Source of the DNA: CAZSMC01 sp964607755
GTDB lineage: Bacteria; Zhuqueibacterota; Zhuqueibacteria; Residuimicrobiales; Krinioviventaceae
Assembly (NCBI GenBank): GCA_964607755.1
Contig: CAZSMC010000009.1
Coordinates: 25,239-89,238 of the forward strand
Reading direction: 5' to 3'
DNA: 64,000 nt
Shown: positions 44,156 through 53,539 of the stretch, piece by piece
How positions within the stretch are numbered: position 1 is the first letter of the stretch
How the letters are laid out: every line of letters begins with the position of its first letter
Notes under the pieces: generated by a model
Databases searched by the model: none
What the model saw: only the letters and a program-made list of their open reading frames with translations
What the model was told of the DNA's origin: nothing
Made by a program: the position numbers and the translations under genes

Positions 44156-45920
44156 TCTCTCCTCTTTCCTCCAACACTTTCATCGCTAACATGGTGATAT
44201 CATCGGATTGCGGAGCGCCCTTGCTGAAACGCTGGAGTTCATCAACAAGTTTCCCAACACAATCCTGCATGGTGCAATTTTCATCGATAATTTTTTCAAT
44301 AAAAGCTTCCAGGCGTTTTTCATCGTAAAACTCGTCATTGGCCGCTTTTGCTTCTGTTACGCCGTCAGTATACAGGACAAGCACATCGCCCGGAGCCAAT
44401 GGAACAGTTTCTTTTTCATAGGTTATCCTGGGCATTATACCTAAAATAAGTCCGCCCCTTTCCAGTAACTGATAACTTTTATCCGCATGATATAAATACG
44501 GCGGATTATGCCCGGCGTTGACATAGGTCATGGTTTTTTCGCGAATATCAATTTCAGCGTAAAAGAATGTGATAAACTTGTCAAAATCTGTGCTTTGATG
44601 AATAAGATCGTTCAGCTTGCTGACAATGTCCGTGATATCGATATGCGACTGGACCAGCGAATGCAAGCCGGCATGCAGATTGGACATGAGCAGAGAAGCG
44701 CCAACGCCTTTGCCGGAGACATCGCCAATGGCCAGGGCAAAATGGTGTTCATCTAAATGAATGCAATCGAAAAAATCTCCGCCGACTTTGCGGGAAGGAA
44801 TATTAAATCCGTAAATATCAAAACAAGAATACTGCGGAAAAGAGCGCGGCAAGAGACGGGTTTGTATGCTTCTGGCAATGGCCAGCTCTTCTTCCATACG
44901 CTGCTTTTCAATAGTTTCCTTAAAGAGCCGGGCATTTTCAAGCGAGATCATAACCCGGTTTCCCAGGGAAAATAAAAATTCAAGGTCTTCAGGCTGATAG
45001 TTGGCGAATGTCACTCGTTCACCTAACACCAGGGCACCGCAGGTTTCATCCTGCATGCGCATCGGAATGACAACTTTTAAATCGAGTCTGCGCAGCGATT
45101 GCAAAGCTTCAGGAGTGTTATTATCAATGATTAACGGTTCGGTCAAATCGCTGAACGCGCATAGAGTTTCCGGATGGCGCAGAACATGGTCAGTGTCAGC
45201 GCGTTCGTCAATGCCCTTTGTCACCTTGAGTGTTAATTCGTCTTTCTCGCGTATGTAAATGAGAATCTTATGAACAGCCATTTCCCCCATGACAGTAAAA
45301 AGTAAAATATTTAAGATTTGATCCGGTTCCAGGGTTGAATTTAATTGTTTGCCGACTTCAAATAGGGAGTTAAGCTCTTGAACTTTTTTATCCAAATTAC
45401 GATTGGCTGATTTTAACTGGTGATACATCAACGCGTTTTCTACCGCAGTGGCTGTGATGTTGGAAAGGGAATCGAGAAATTCTATTTCATTTTTATTGAA
45501 ATCCTGACCGGTCAATTTATGCCCGAAACAAACAACTCCAACCACTCGATTTGTTCCCCGAAGCGGCAAAATAAGTGCAATGCTATGCGATTGAAAGAAA
45601 TCCCGGATTTTATGGTCTTTTACATCTTTGACAAAAAGAGGCTCATCGCCGTTTAGCTGAAAGGACAACTCTTGTCCGACCAGTTCAGCGGGCACGCCTT
45701 TAACCGCTTCAATGCGAAAAGTATTTTTCGTTTCTGAAATTAGGGCAAAACCACGAGTCACCATCATACGGCCCATAGGTGTCAGCAATCCGGTATTTAA
45801 AATATCCTGCAATTTGAGAGAGGAATTCAGAATCTTGCTCATCTCAAAAAGAGAGCGCAGTTCCATAACCCGTTGTCCAGTATCTTCCGGGCCTTCAATA
45901 TCCACTGGATTATGAATCAT
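44148..45920 (-). CDS. GAF-GAF-SpoIIE (PP2C) phosphatase
   Basis: A 590-residue soluble protein: two GAF domains (about 20-170 and 185-335), a short helix (EELAIARSIQTRLLP) and SpoIIE/PP2C (about 355-585). Metal motifs are KVGGDFFDCI, IGDVSGKGVGASLLMSNLHAGL, LYTDGVTEA and PQSDDITML. The GAF domains may bind small ligands. Its start overlaps the RsbW-like gene by ATGA, so kinase and phosphatase are made together. Confidence 0.9.
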   Translation of the reverse strand: MIHNPVDIEGPEDTGQRVMELRSLFEMSKILNSSLKLQDILNTGLLTPMGRMMVTRGFALISETKNTFRIEAVKGVPAELVGQELSFQLNGDEPLFVKDVKDHKIRDFFQSHSIALILPLRGTNRVVGVVCFGHKLTGQDFNKNEIEFLDSLSNITATAVENALMYHQLKSANRNLDKKVQELNSLFEVGKQLNSTLEPDQILNILLFTVMGEMAVHKILIYIREKDELTLKVTKGIDERADTDHVLRHPETLCAFSDLTEPLIIDNNTPEALQSLRRLDLKVVIPMRMQDETCGALVLGERVTFANYQPEDLEFLFSLGNRVMISLENARLFKETIEKQRMEEELAIARSIQTRLLPRSFPQYSCFDIYGFNIPSRKVGGDFFDCIHLDEHHFALAIGDVSGKGVGASLLMSNLHAGLHSLVQSHIDITDIVSKLNDLIHQSTDFDKFITFFYAEIDIREKTMTYVNAGHNPPYLYHADKSYQLLERGGLILGIMPRITYEKETVPLAPGDVLVLYTDGVTEAKAANDEFYDEKRLEAFIEKIIDENCTMQDCVGKLVDELQRFSKGAPQSDDITMLAMKVLEERGESE

Positions 45921-46390
45921 TCGTTTTCCTTTTCAGCATCCACAACTTTGCTGTCTTTGTTGAGAAAATATTTTACCATTTTCACCTGATTTTTCACACC
46001 AGGATTAATTTCATAATCTACCTCATCCATAAGCGTACGAATGAGATAGACACCAAGTCCGCCAACCTTGAGTTCTGCGAGATATTCTTTTATATCCGGC
46101 ATTTGCACGGATTCGGGATCAAAACCTTTGCCGTGGTCTGTAACAACCAAAGTCAACTTGTCCAGGTTGACTCGTACCAGCACATCGAGACGGTTTTTGC
46201 TGTTTTTTGAATTGTACGCGTGTTTAATCACATTTGTGCATGCCTCGTCGCATGCCAGCTCGATTTTTCCGACGTCCTTTTCTGAAAAGCCGACTTTTTG
46301 AGCGACTTTGGAGACAAAGTCACGGATCAGCTCCAGATTTTCTGTCTGGCTTGGTATTTTTAATTGATATTCTGCATTATTTTTCGGCAT
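45917..46390 (-). CDS. RsbW-like anti-sigma factor/serine kinase (HATPase_c_2)
   Basis: A 157-residue GHKL ATPase. IELACDEACTNVIKHAY is the N-box with the Mg-binding Asn, VTDHGKGFDPESV the G1 box, and LKVGGLGVYLIRTLMDEVDYE the G2/ATP lid. It is expected to phosphorylate the STAS protein encoded 40 bp upstream, and to bind a sigma factor or another target when the antagonist is phosphorylated. No sigma factor gene is in the window. Confidence 0.9.
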   Translation of the reverse strand: MPKNNAEYQLKIPSQTENLELIRDFVSKVAQKVGFSEKDVGKIELACDEACTNVIKHAYNSKNSKNRLDVLVRVNLDKLTLVVTDHGKGFDPESVQMPDIKEYLAELKVGGLGVYLIRTLMDEVDYEINPGVKNQVKMVKYFLNKDSKVVDAEKENE

Positions 46391-46430
46391 AATCGTGATA
46401 CCTTATATATAATTCCTCATGCTCGGCATA

Positions 46431-46811
46431 TCATTCATCTTTGTTTACGCTATTTTGGGCTTTCGGGTTGCGGAATAATTCAACAGCTTTTTCTTCTTCA
46501 TCGACAATATCATACAATGAAGGAAAACCAAGCAAATCGAACACCCGATATATTTTTGGAGACATGCAGCACATTTTAATATCACCGTTATGAGAACGAA
46601 TGGTTTCCACAAATCCCATAAAAACACCGAGTCCAGCACTGCTAATATAATTCAGCTCTTTAAAATTAACGATGATATTATACTGATTGCGATCTATTAA
46701 TTTCTGCAGTTCGTTTTCCAACTGCGGAGCGGTGTGCGCGTCCAGGAAACCATAAAGATACAATAGAGCCATATCGTCAATTTCATTGCACTTTACATTA
46801 AAATTATCCAT
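46431..46811 (-). CDS. STAS-domain anti-anti-sigma factor (SpoIIAA/RsbV-like)
   Basis: A 126-residue protein from ATG 46811, preceded by GGAGG with ideal spacing. It fits the STAS fold: ALLYLYGFLDAHTAPQLENEL, IIVNFKELNYISSAGLGVFMGF, and VFDLLGFPSLYDI. The serine pair in YISSAGLG holds the residue phosphorylated by RsbW-type kinases. The acidic C-terminal tail is slightly longer than usual. It is the only STAS protein seen beside four phosphatases, so several signals may converge on it. Confidence 0.9.
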   Translation of the reverse strand: MDNFNVKCNEIDDMALLYLYGFLDAHTAPQLENELQKLIDRNQYNIIVNFKELNYISSAGLGVFMGFVETIRSHNGDIKMCCMSPKIYRVFDLLGFPSLYDIVDEEEKAVELFRNPKAQNSVNKDE

Positions 46812-46825
46812 CATCTCCTCCACAA

Positions 46826-48931
46826 TTAACCTTTTTGAGTAGTGCCGCTGGTGGCTCGAAACACAATAAACGTCAAATCATCGTATGCGTTCTCACCATC
46901 CAGAAACGTAAAAACCTGATGTATTATTTGTTTTTTTATTTCATTCGTGTCTTTCTCATGAATTGTCGCCATGAGTTCGAGCAATTTAGTTTCGCCAAAT
47001 TCTTCGCCCTCTGGATTGCGCGCCTCGATCACTCCGTCAGTGTAAAGTAAAACGGTGTGACCTTGTATCAGGGATAACGTAACTTGCTCTAAAACAGTTT
47101 CAAATATTGATCCCTGATCCAGCCCCACGCCAAGCCCCCTGGGCTCCAGGCGTTCGCATTGATCTAAATCCGGGTGAGCCAACAGCACCGGACAGTGCCC
47201 TGCCCGGCAAAATGTAAACGTCTTTTTGCGGGAATCGATTATACCGTAGACAAGACTGATAAAAACATTGCGTTCAAAATTTTTATAAAGGGATTTATTA
47301 GCAGCCAGCAACATTTCTTTTGGTGAAAACTCTTCCTGTGCCAGCGACTCCATGATGCCTTTGACTTCGGCCATATAAAAAGCAGCGGAAGGGCCTTTAC
47401 CGGACACATCGCCAATAATGATGCCCAGTTTTCCGTCAGAAAGCTCAAAAAAGTCATAGTAATCTCCGCCAACTTCATTGGCGGTAATACAAACCGCTTC
47501 GATCTCAATGCCAGGGACAACGGGCATTGTTTTGGGAAGCAGTTTCATTTGCGCTTCGTGGGCAATTTTCAGCTCTTGCTCCAGCCGTTCCTTGACCAGC
47601 GATTCCTGAACCAGTCTGGCATTCTCTAACGCCACTACTGCCTGGTCGCTGAACGCTCTAAGCATGTCGCCATCGTCCTGTTCAAAACCGAATTCATATT
47701 TTTTACCGGCGTAAAGAATGCCAATCACTTTTTCACCGGTCACCAAAGGGACAGCTAAAAGCGAGCCGAGGTCTTTTTTCCAGCGCCGCAAATGATTAGA
47801 AATCGAATTTTTCGATGCCTGATTTGTCATAAAAATATTTCTGGTATTAAAAAGCTGGTCTAACAGGGGATCAGCTTCTGTGACTTTTCTGGTTTTGCGC
47901 TCAAACGAACTCAGCCGGCACGAAGAAGTTAATTGAAAATGATCATCCGCTGAATTTCGCAACTCAAGCCAGGCAAAATCCGCTTCAGTGACTTCGGCGG
48001 CCATGCGCACAATGGTGCGCACAAGTTTATCCCGGTCAAATTCCGAACTGATAGCGCGGCTCAAATAAGTGAGGGAAGTTATTTGTTGCAATTTCCGGTC
48101 GTATAATTTGGCAGTGGGCAAATGCCCTAAAAGCGCCAGAAAAGCCGTTCCCAGATAAACTGCAACAAAGACATTTCCCATCTCGATGAATTTTTCCAGA
48201 ACCGGACTCAAAGCAAGTACCGGGTTCACGCTGTGAAATTGGATTGTAAAAGCAATTTCTATCGGTAACAGCAGCAAACCTCCCCAAAAGCAGCCCAGTT
48301 TTTGTTTCTTATTTAGATAATTGATCCAGGAAACACGAAAAGCATTGATAACCATCAGGTTAATCAGGACAAACAAAACCACATTTTGAGCAATTCGATA
48401 AGTATCGCTTTCAGCTAAAGATGAATTGGGATGTGCTTCCGGCAGTGCCATGACCGAGTAAAACGTCAGCACGATCATGAGCCAGGTAAAGTTACGGGCA
48501 GTGGATTGTTTGCGTTTAATATAAATCAGATTTCGCAATGTGCCAAGGGCAATGAGAATGAAAACCGTAGCAAAAAAAGCCCAGGAGACCACAAGCACCT
48601 GGTCGCTGAGATTCACGTCAAAAAATTTACCATCCAAAAAGTGTTCCTGAAAATTATACAGCCGGTCGCCGGAGAGGAAAAGCAGAATACTGGTAAACAA
48701 AATCAACAGGAAAAGCGATCGCAAGCCGCGCAATACATTGCGATCTGAAGCCCATTTTTGCTTGTAAATCAGGGGCAGCGATAGCAGAATCATAAAAGTG
48801 ATTAATTGATCTCTGATGTACAGAGCCGAATCCATTTGCGGACCGCCTGTGCTCATACCGAGATATTGAATGCTCGCCGCAATGAATAAAGCAAAAGGTA
48901 ATAATAACGATAATTTGCGAAAATGCTTCAT
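46826..48931 (-). CDS. Multi-pass membrane GAF-SpoIIE (PP2C) phosphatase
   Basis: A 701-residue protein taken from ATG 48931 (MKHFRKLSLLLPFALF); an upstream extension lacks coding character. About seven or eight membrane helices (residues 1-280) form a sensor of unrecognised type. GAF lies at about 305-455 (ADFAWLELRNSADDHF). SpoIIE/PP2C (about 470-695) has metal motifs EVGGDYYDFFEL, IGDVSGKGPSAAFYMAEVKG, LYTDGVIEA and AYDDLTFIV. It is the first gene of the hub, 15 bp before the STAS gene, so sensor and target are co-expressed. Confidence 0.88.
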   Translation of the reverse strand: MKHFRKLSLLLPFALFIAASIQYLGMSTGGPQMDSALYIRDQLITFMILLSLPLIYKQKWASDRNVLRGLRSLFLLILFTSILLFLSGDRLYNFQEHFLDGKFFDVNLSDQVLVVSWAFFATVFILIALGTLRNLIYIKRKQSTARNFTWLMIVLTFYSVMALPEAHPNSSLAESDTYRIAQNVVLFVLINLMVINAFRVSWINYLNKKQKLGCFWGGLLLLPIEIAFTIQFHSVNPVLALSPVLEKFIEMGNVFVAVYLGTAFLALLGHLPTAKLYDRKLQQITSLTYLSRAISSEFDRDKLVRTIVRMAAEVTEADFAWLELRNSADDHFQLTSSCRLSSFERKTRKVTEADPLLDQLFNTRNIFMTNQASKNSISNHLRRWKKDLGSLLAVPLVTGEKVIGILYAGKKYEFGFEQDDGDMLRAFSDQAVVALENARLVQESLVKERLEQELKIAHEAQMKLLPKTMPVVPGIEIEAVCITANEVGGDYYDFFELSDGKLGIIIGDVSGKGPSAAFYMAEVKGIMESLAQEEFSPKEMLLAANKSLYKNFERNVFISLVYGIIDSRKKTFTFCRAGHCPVLLAHPDLDQCERLEPRGLGVGLDQGSIFETVLEQVTLSLIQGHTVLLYTDGVIEARNPEGEEFGETKLLELMATIHEKDTNEIKKQIIHQVFTFLDGENAYDDLTFIVFRATSGTTQKG

Positions 48932-49161
48932 TACATTCCATGAGAATAAATTAGTTATCAGCCGTTGGAGACAATTTTGGCCTTTAAAATGAATTGTAAT
49001 GTTTTGGCGCCTGATAAAAAATAAAGATAAGGAAAAATTGCCTCGTTCACAACGCACCAATGCAATCGTGACTTTCCGACTGCATTCGAAATCTGATATA
49101 GAATACGTTCAGGTACATTTGGAGTTACATGTCGCGAACCAGATGTTGAGAGATCATTTTG

Positions 49162-49746
49162 TTATTCTTTCCCCATCACATCTTTTTCGCTAAAAACCTG
49201 GGCGGAGAAAATATAAATTTTGGCATCCGGATTTTTCCAGGCATTGGTGGGAAGCCCGGCTTTGAGACAGGTGTATTCCAAAAACGTTTGTCGATCCCAT
49301 CCATGCTGCGTCGCCACCTGTGGCAAGAGCAGTCCGCTAAATAATCCGTGACGGATCATCAAGCCATGGGTGCCAACTTTGATTTCATTAATATCATCAA
49401 TTTCCTGCAACGGCGATATCACCGAGATTTCGATATCAAGATCATCAATTTCCTCAGCTTTGACAGGTTCAAACCGGCTGTCACGCAGCGCGGCTGCCTG
49501 TGCCATTTCTTCGATGGTTTCGATGAGCGGCTTGACTTCCATGATAAATCCCACACACCCGCGCAGTTGACCATGGTTATGCAAGGTAACAAATGCGCCG
49601 CGCTTTTGATGAAAAATATCAGAATCCATTTCAAGGGGAGCGGGCTTTTCTCCAAGTATGGCTTTTCTAATGGAATTCCTGGCAATTTTTAACAACGTTC
49701 TTTTTTCATCTATTGTTAATTCGCGGTCCAGCTTTTTATCCGCCAT
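49162..49746 (-). CDS. amrA: AmmeMemoRadiSam system protein A (AMMECR1 domain)
   Basis: A 194-residue AMMECR1-fold protein. The diagnostic motif is GQLRGCVGFI. Others are KRGAFVTLHNHG, AALRDSRFEPV and LEYTCLKAGLPTNAWKN. No signal peptide, so it should be cytoplasmic. The neighbouring MEMO protein has its own AMMECR1 domain at its C-terminus, making this a second copy. The function of AMMECR1 proteins is unknown. The family recurs with MEMO and a radical SAM enzyme. Confidence 0.9.
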   Translation of the reverse strand: MADKKLDRELTIDEKRTLLKIARNSIRKAILGEKPAPLEMDSDIFHQKRGAFVTLHNHGQLRGCVGFIMEVKPLIETIEEMAQAAALRDSRFEPVKAEEIDDLDIEISVISPLQEIDDINEIKVGTHGLMIRHGLFSGLLLPQVATQHGWDRQTFLEYTCLKAGLPTNAWKNPDAKIYIFSAQVFSEKDVMGKE

Positions 49747-49767
49747 AAAATCCTCTGATTTTTGTTT

Positions 49768-51279
49768 TTATTCTTTCAACACGTTCTCGTCAAAAACCTG
49801 AGTTTTGTATACCCAGAACTCGGCTCCGTTTTTCCAGGCATCGAGCGGCAACCCGGCTTTTTGGCATAAATGGTGCATTTCCTGTTCAACCGACGTCCAG
49901 CCAGCTTCGTGCGGAACTTCCGGCAAAAATGTGGCGCCGCGATTGCCTTTTCTCATTATGATGCCATGTTCGCCCATTTGAAATTCATCAAGGTTGTTAA
50001 TTTTGTACACATTTGTCAGATACACGGAAACCTTGATTTTGATGTCTTTTAGCTCGTGCGCCTGGACAGGAGGGAAACGCATATCCTGAAAGGCAGCCGC
50101 GGCAGCTATTTGCGGGACCAGTTTGTACAACGGCAAATCAGATTCATGATGTCCGATACACCCCCGAAGCTGACCGTTTTTTGTCAGTGTTACGAACACA
50201 CCTCGCTTTTCCCGCATAACATCGCAAGAGCATTCAAACTCTGGAATGGTCTGTTGGTCAAGATAGTGTTCAATTGTCTTTCGCGCCATTCTGATCAATT
50301 CTTTTTGCACATCACGATCTAACGGCCTGTATTCAATATGGTCCGAACGGATGGGCTGTGCTTTTGAGCTGGATTTTTGTGAGGACTGCTTTTTATAAAC
50401 CGCAACGCTTCCGTAACCTACCACATAACCCTGACGTTGTCCGGTCACATCGCCGGAATTGGTTTGTGCTAACAGTGCGGCAGCATCAGCGCCTTTTTGC
50501 ATAGCTGCAACTTGCATAATGACAATCGGGCCGGCGCCGCAGGCGCTGTAATCTTGACTCTGAAAACCATCGCACAATTTTTGAGGATCGAGTGCTGTCA
50601 CGGCCTGCAATGTTGATTTGCAACTCGCTTTGCATTCCTGATAAGATTGACCGTGGTAAAGATCAGAGCTGGCAATGAAAAGGACCTTTTTATCACCGGT
50701 CGCTTTTGCCAGACTGCGGCCAATGTCTTGACAGATCGTCCAGTTGTATTGCCCAACAACGATTGGTAAAAGCTTGGCTCGAGAAAAAAGAGATTGTATA
50801 AAAGGCACCTGGACTTCAACCGCGTGTTCGGCACGATGCCCCTGATCGGAAAACGAGACATCACGGCACGAGTTGACCAGCAAGCGTGCCGCCTCTTTAT
50901 CCACGGTAATACGTCCTAGTGGCGTCTCATAAGCGTCGCCCGGATAAACCGTTGCACCGCGAATTGGATCGCGGTGGCTGGGAGCAATCACCACAACCAG
51001 ATCAAAATCCTCGTCTTTGACAATATTGAAAGCGGCCGCCGCGGTCGGAGCGGAAAAAGCATATCCAGCGTGCGGAACAACCATGCCAAGGACATCACCC
51101 GGAACAGCTTTACTCTCAGCGCTGTTTAAATAATTCTGAATATCCTGAGACAGTTGAATGGGATCGTCCGGATAGAATTGTCCAGCGACGGCAGGTTGTC
51201 GGATTGTAGATTCACACCACAATAGCGAAAAACAACTAATAGTGATAAAAAAGACAAGAATGCTGGTTTTTAATTTCAT
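49768..51279 (-). CDS. amrB: Secreted MEMO-AMMECR1 fusion (AmmeMemoRadiSam proteins B and A)
   Basis: A 503-residue protein from ATG 51279, with GGAGG just upstream. An N-terminal signal peptide (residues 1-22) means export. The MEMO domain (about 26-295) keeps the metal/active-site set H70 (VVPHAGYAFS), H102 (APSHRDP), H209 (SSDLYHG) and C247 (YSACGAGPI). After a Ser/Lys linker, an AMMECR1 domain (about 325-500) shows GQLRGCIGHH, KRGVFVTLTKNG and CQKAGLPLDAWKN. MEMO is related to class III dioxygenases. Its bacterial role is unknown. It lies 46 bp after the radical SAM gene. Confidence 0.9.
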   Translation of the reverse strand: MKLKTSILVFFITISCFSLLWCESTIRQPAVAGQFYPDDPIQLSQDIQNYLNSAESKAVPGDVLGMVVPHAGYAFSAPTAAAAFNIVKDEDFDLVVVIAPSHRDPIRGATVYPGDAYETPLGRITVDKEAARLLVNSCRDVSFSDQGHRAEHAVEVQVPFIQSLFSRAKLLPIVVGQYNWTICQDIGRSLAKATGDKKVLFIASSDLYHGQSYQECKASCKSTLQAVTALDPQKLCDGFQSQDYSACGAGPIVIMQVAAMQKGADAAALLAQTNSGDVTGQRQGYVVGYGSVAVYKKQSSQKSSSKAQPIRSDHIEYRPLDRDVQKELIRMARKTIEHYLDQQTIPEFECSCDVMREKRGVFVTLTKNGQLRGCIGHHESDLPLYKLVPQIAAAAAFQDMRFPPVQAHELKDIKIKVSVYLTNVYKINNLDEFQMGEHGIIMRKGNRGATFLPEVPHEAGWTSVEQEMHHLCQKAGLPLDAWKNGAEFWVYKTQVFDENVLKE

Positions 51280-51325
51280 AAAGACCTCCGAACCTTTCCA
51301 AATAAAAGACTGAAAAAGCGTGTTT

Positions 51326-52447
51326 TTACTTTTCCCATACTCCTGCAACCGGAGTTCCACAGGAGGCGCATTTACCGGATTTGAGATTATTTTCTGCAAT
51401 GCTGTAACCGATGCGCCGGATGACAACTTTGCCGCAAGACGGACAATAAGTGCTTGCTACAGGATCGCCGGGTACATTGCCGATATAAACGTAATTCAAT
51501 CCGCTGTCCAGTGCAATCTGATGTGCCCTCTTTAACGTCTTAATCGGAGTGGACGGAACATTCTTTAACCGGTATTGTGGGTGAAAACGGGAAAAGTGAA
51601 CAGGCACATCCTGGCCAAGCTCACTGACAATCCATTTGCACATATCACGTAATTCTTTCGGATCGTCGTTTTGATTTGGAATGACCAGATAGACAATCTC
51701 ATTCCACATATTTTCTTCTTGTAACAGCACAAGCGTATCGAGCACTGGCCGCAACTCGCCGGCAACAAGTTCTTTATAGAACCGTTCAGTATAAGCTTTT
51801 AAATCGATTTTGACAGCATCAAGCACCTTGCACAAATCGCGCATGGGCTTTTCCTTGATATAACCGTTGGTAATCATCACACTGTTGACACCATAACCAT
51901 GCCCAGCCTGAGCGCTGTCATACATGTATTCAGTAAACACAACAGGTTCGCCATAGGTATAAGCGATAGAGGAACAGTTCTTTTGCCGGGCAATGGCTGC
52001 CACATTTTCTGGCGGCAAATCATAAGATTGAATTTGTTCCGGTGTCGATTGCGAAATTTCCCAGTTTTGGCAAAATTTGCACATAACGTTGCATCCTACT
52101 GTACTAATCGAGAACGCATCTGTACCGGGCAGAAAATGAAACAGCGGTTTCTTTTCAATCGGATCGATATGAGCTGAGCAGGCTTTGCCATACACCAGCG
52201 AATAATAAGTGCCGCCCTGGTTTTCTCGGACACCGCAGTATCCGCGTTCCAGGTCATCAATCACACACTCGCGCGGACACAAGTCACAGCGTATTTTTCG
52301 GTTATCCAGTTTTTCATAATAACGGGCTTCGAGTAGTTGATCAGTATTTTTTGGTACGGCCAGCGCTTTCGTACCCGCTCCTACGCACGCCAGAGCGCAA
52401 CCGGCACATCCTGTTTTTTTGATAAAATCTCGTCGGGATATAAACAT
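51326..52447 (-). CDS. amrS: AmmeMemoRadiSam system radical SAM enzyme with Tat-like signal
   Basis: A 373-residue protein. The start MFISRRDFIKKTGCAGCALAC is a twin-arginine signal (SRRDFIK) ending near TKALA. An N-terminal Cys-rich part follows (C54-x2-C57 and RECVIDDLERGYCGVRE). The radical SAM cluster is C119-NVM-C123-KF-C126 in STVGCNVMCKFCQNWEISQ. TYGEPVVFTEY and KIDLKAYTERF are typical of the family. The C-terminus has a zinc-ribbon-like pair (CPSCG and CASCG). Radical SAM enzymes are normally cytoplasmic, so an export signal is unusual and implies assembly of the cluster before Tat transport or a misread start. Confidence 0.9.
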   Translation of the reverse strand: MFISRRDFIKKTGCAGCALACVGAGTKALAVPKNTDQLLEARYYEKLDNRKIRCDLCPRECVIDDLERGYCGVRENQGGTYYSLVYGKACSAHIDPIEKKPLFHFLPGTDAFSISTVGCNVMCKFCQNWEISQSTPEQIQSYDLPPENVAAIARQKNCSSIAYTYGEPVVFTEYMYDSAQAGHGYGVNSVMITNGYIKEKPMRDLCKVLDAVKIDLKAYTERFYKELVAGELRPVLDTLVLLQEENMWNEIVYLVIPNQNDDPKELRDMCKWIVSELGQDVPVHFSRFHPQYRLKNVPSTPIKTLKRAHQIALDSGLNYVYIGNVPGDPVASTYCPSCGKVVIRRIGYSIAENNLKSGKCASCGTPVAGVWEK

Positions 52448-52449
52448 GA

Positions 52450-53451
52450 TTACACTTTCACCATAGTTATTTTTTCACGATCATTGGTACCGCATTGATG
52501 ATCCTTATCCGCAGCCGTAGCAATATATGTTGGCTTTCGACCGTCTGCTTCAAGCGACTCGATACCGTTTTCAGCTCGCTTTTCTTCGATAATATCCCAG
52601 ATAATCTGATCCATTGCCACCGGGTCGGTGGCGGACAACATGCTGTCCATGTTCCAGGCCCACTGTGACATCAACGGCGGACCGCCCTCATACTGGGCAG
52701 TGAGAGCATCGCACAAGGTCAACACGGATTTCTTTCGAATCGGATAAACCCGGTTGAGGTCTGCAATGTAAGGATCACCGCAGTTTATATGATATTTGTT
52801 TGGGTTGTTGATGGCGCCAAAATAGTTTTTCAGCGCCCCGGTTATTCCGGCAATTCCGTGATCTCTTAGCACCGGAAAATTAATCACTTTGGTGCATTGT
52901 TCATACAGAATTTTCGAGAGCTGGCTGCCAACAGAGCCGTACTCAAAAATTCGCCGGGTAAAGCCAACATGGTCGTTGCCGTAGCATCGAACATCGTTTG
53001 ACCGGGTTTGCAATTTATAACCAGCTCGCTCGAGGTCCAGATTCCAGCGGTCCCAAATGATGATCTGATTTTTTTTAACGCCCGCTTCTTTTAATCGCTC
53101 CACCACGCTCCAGATTATTTCCTGATGCGTAGAAAACAGCTTTCCTGCCAGACAATTTACTTTCAAGCCAACAGTATCATCTGGCGAAAAAAGCGTCCGC
53201 CATACGAAACGTGCTTTTTGCTGAAACAGATTCTCCACAGCGCTGTCGACCATCTTTTGCACACTATCTGCATTGATTGTTTTATCTGAGCGCACGTCGG
53301 ATCGTGAGGCGATGACAACTCTGGACTTTTCTGCTCCGTGAGCTACGGATGGACTGGGCATGTCCTCAGCATTGGCACAAGCCCACTCTGAGGTCATGCC
53401 CAATGCCATGCTGCCCGAGATAGTTGTTCGAATAAAATCTCTGCGTTTCAT
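52450..53451 (-). CDS. DUF362 protein with Tat-like signal
   Basis: A 333-residue protein. MKRRDFIRTTISGSMALGM is a twin-arginine signal. The rest fits DUF362: KMVDSAVENLF, VGLKVNCLAGKLFSTHQEII, IIIWDR and FPVLRDHGIAGITGALKNYFG. No ferredoxin-type Cys clusters are visible. It ends 3 bp before the radical SAM gene, so the two belong to one transcript and probably act together outside the cytoplasm. DUF362 has no established reaction. Confidence 0.85.
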   Translation of the reverse strand: MKRRDFIRTTISGSMALGMTSEWACANAEDMPSPSVAHGAEKSRVVIASRSDVRSDKTINADSVQKMVDSAVENLFQQKARFVWRTLFSPDDTVGLKVNCLAGKLFSTHQEIIWSVVERLKEAGVKKNQIIIWDRWNLDLERAGYKLQTRSNDVRCYGNDHVGFTRRIFEYGSVGSQLSKILYEQCTKVINFPVLRDHGIAGITGALKNYFGAINNPNKYHINCGDPYIADLNRVYPIRKKSVLTLCDALTAQYEGGPPLMSQWAWNMDSMLSATDPVAMDQIIWDIIEEKRAENGIESLEADGRKPTYIATAADKDHQCGTNDREKITMVKV

Positions 53452-53470
53452 AAAGCACCATAGTTAAAAT

Positions 53471-53501
53471 AAAAAAACCGCAATCTCAAAGACCACGGTT
53501 T
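53471..53501 (-). terminator. Terminator after the REC-PAS-GAF gene
   Basis: On the minus strand AAACCG and CGGTTT pair, with an inner TCT/AGA step, and are followed by T-rich sequence (seven A on the plus strand at 53471-53477). It lies 40 bases past the stop of the 53540-55645 gene and before the DUF362 gene, separating the two transcripts. Confidence 0.7.
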
Positions 53502-53539
53502 AATTAATGAAATTTTCCCGAGATTATCAAATAATTTAT

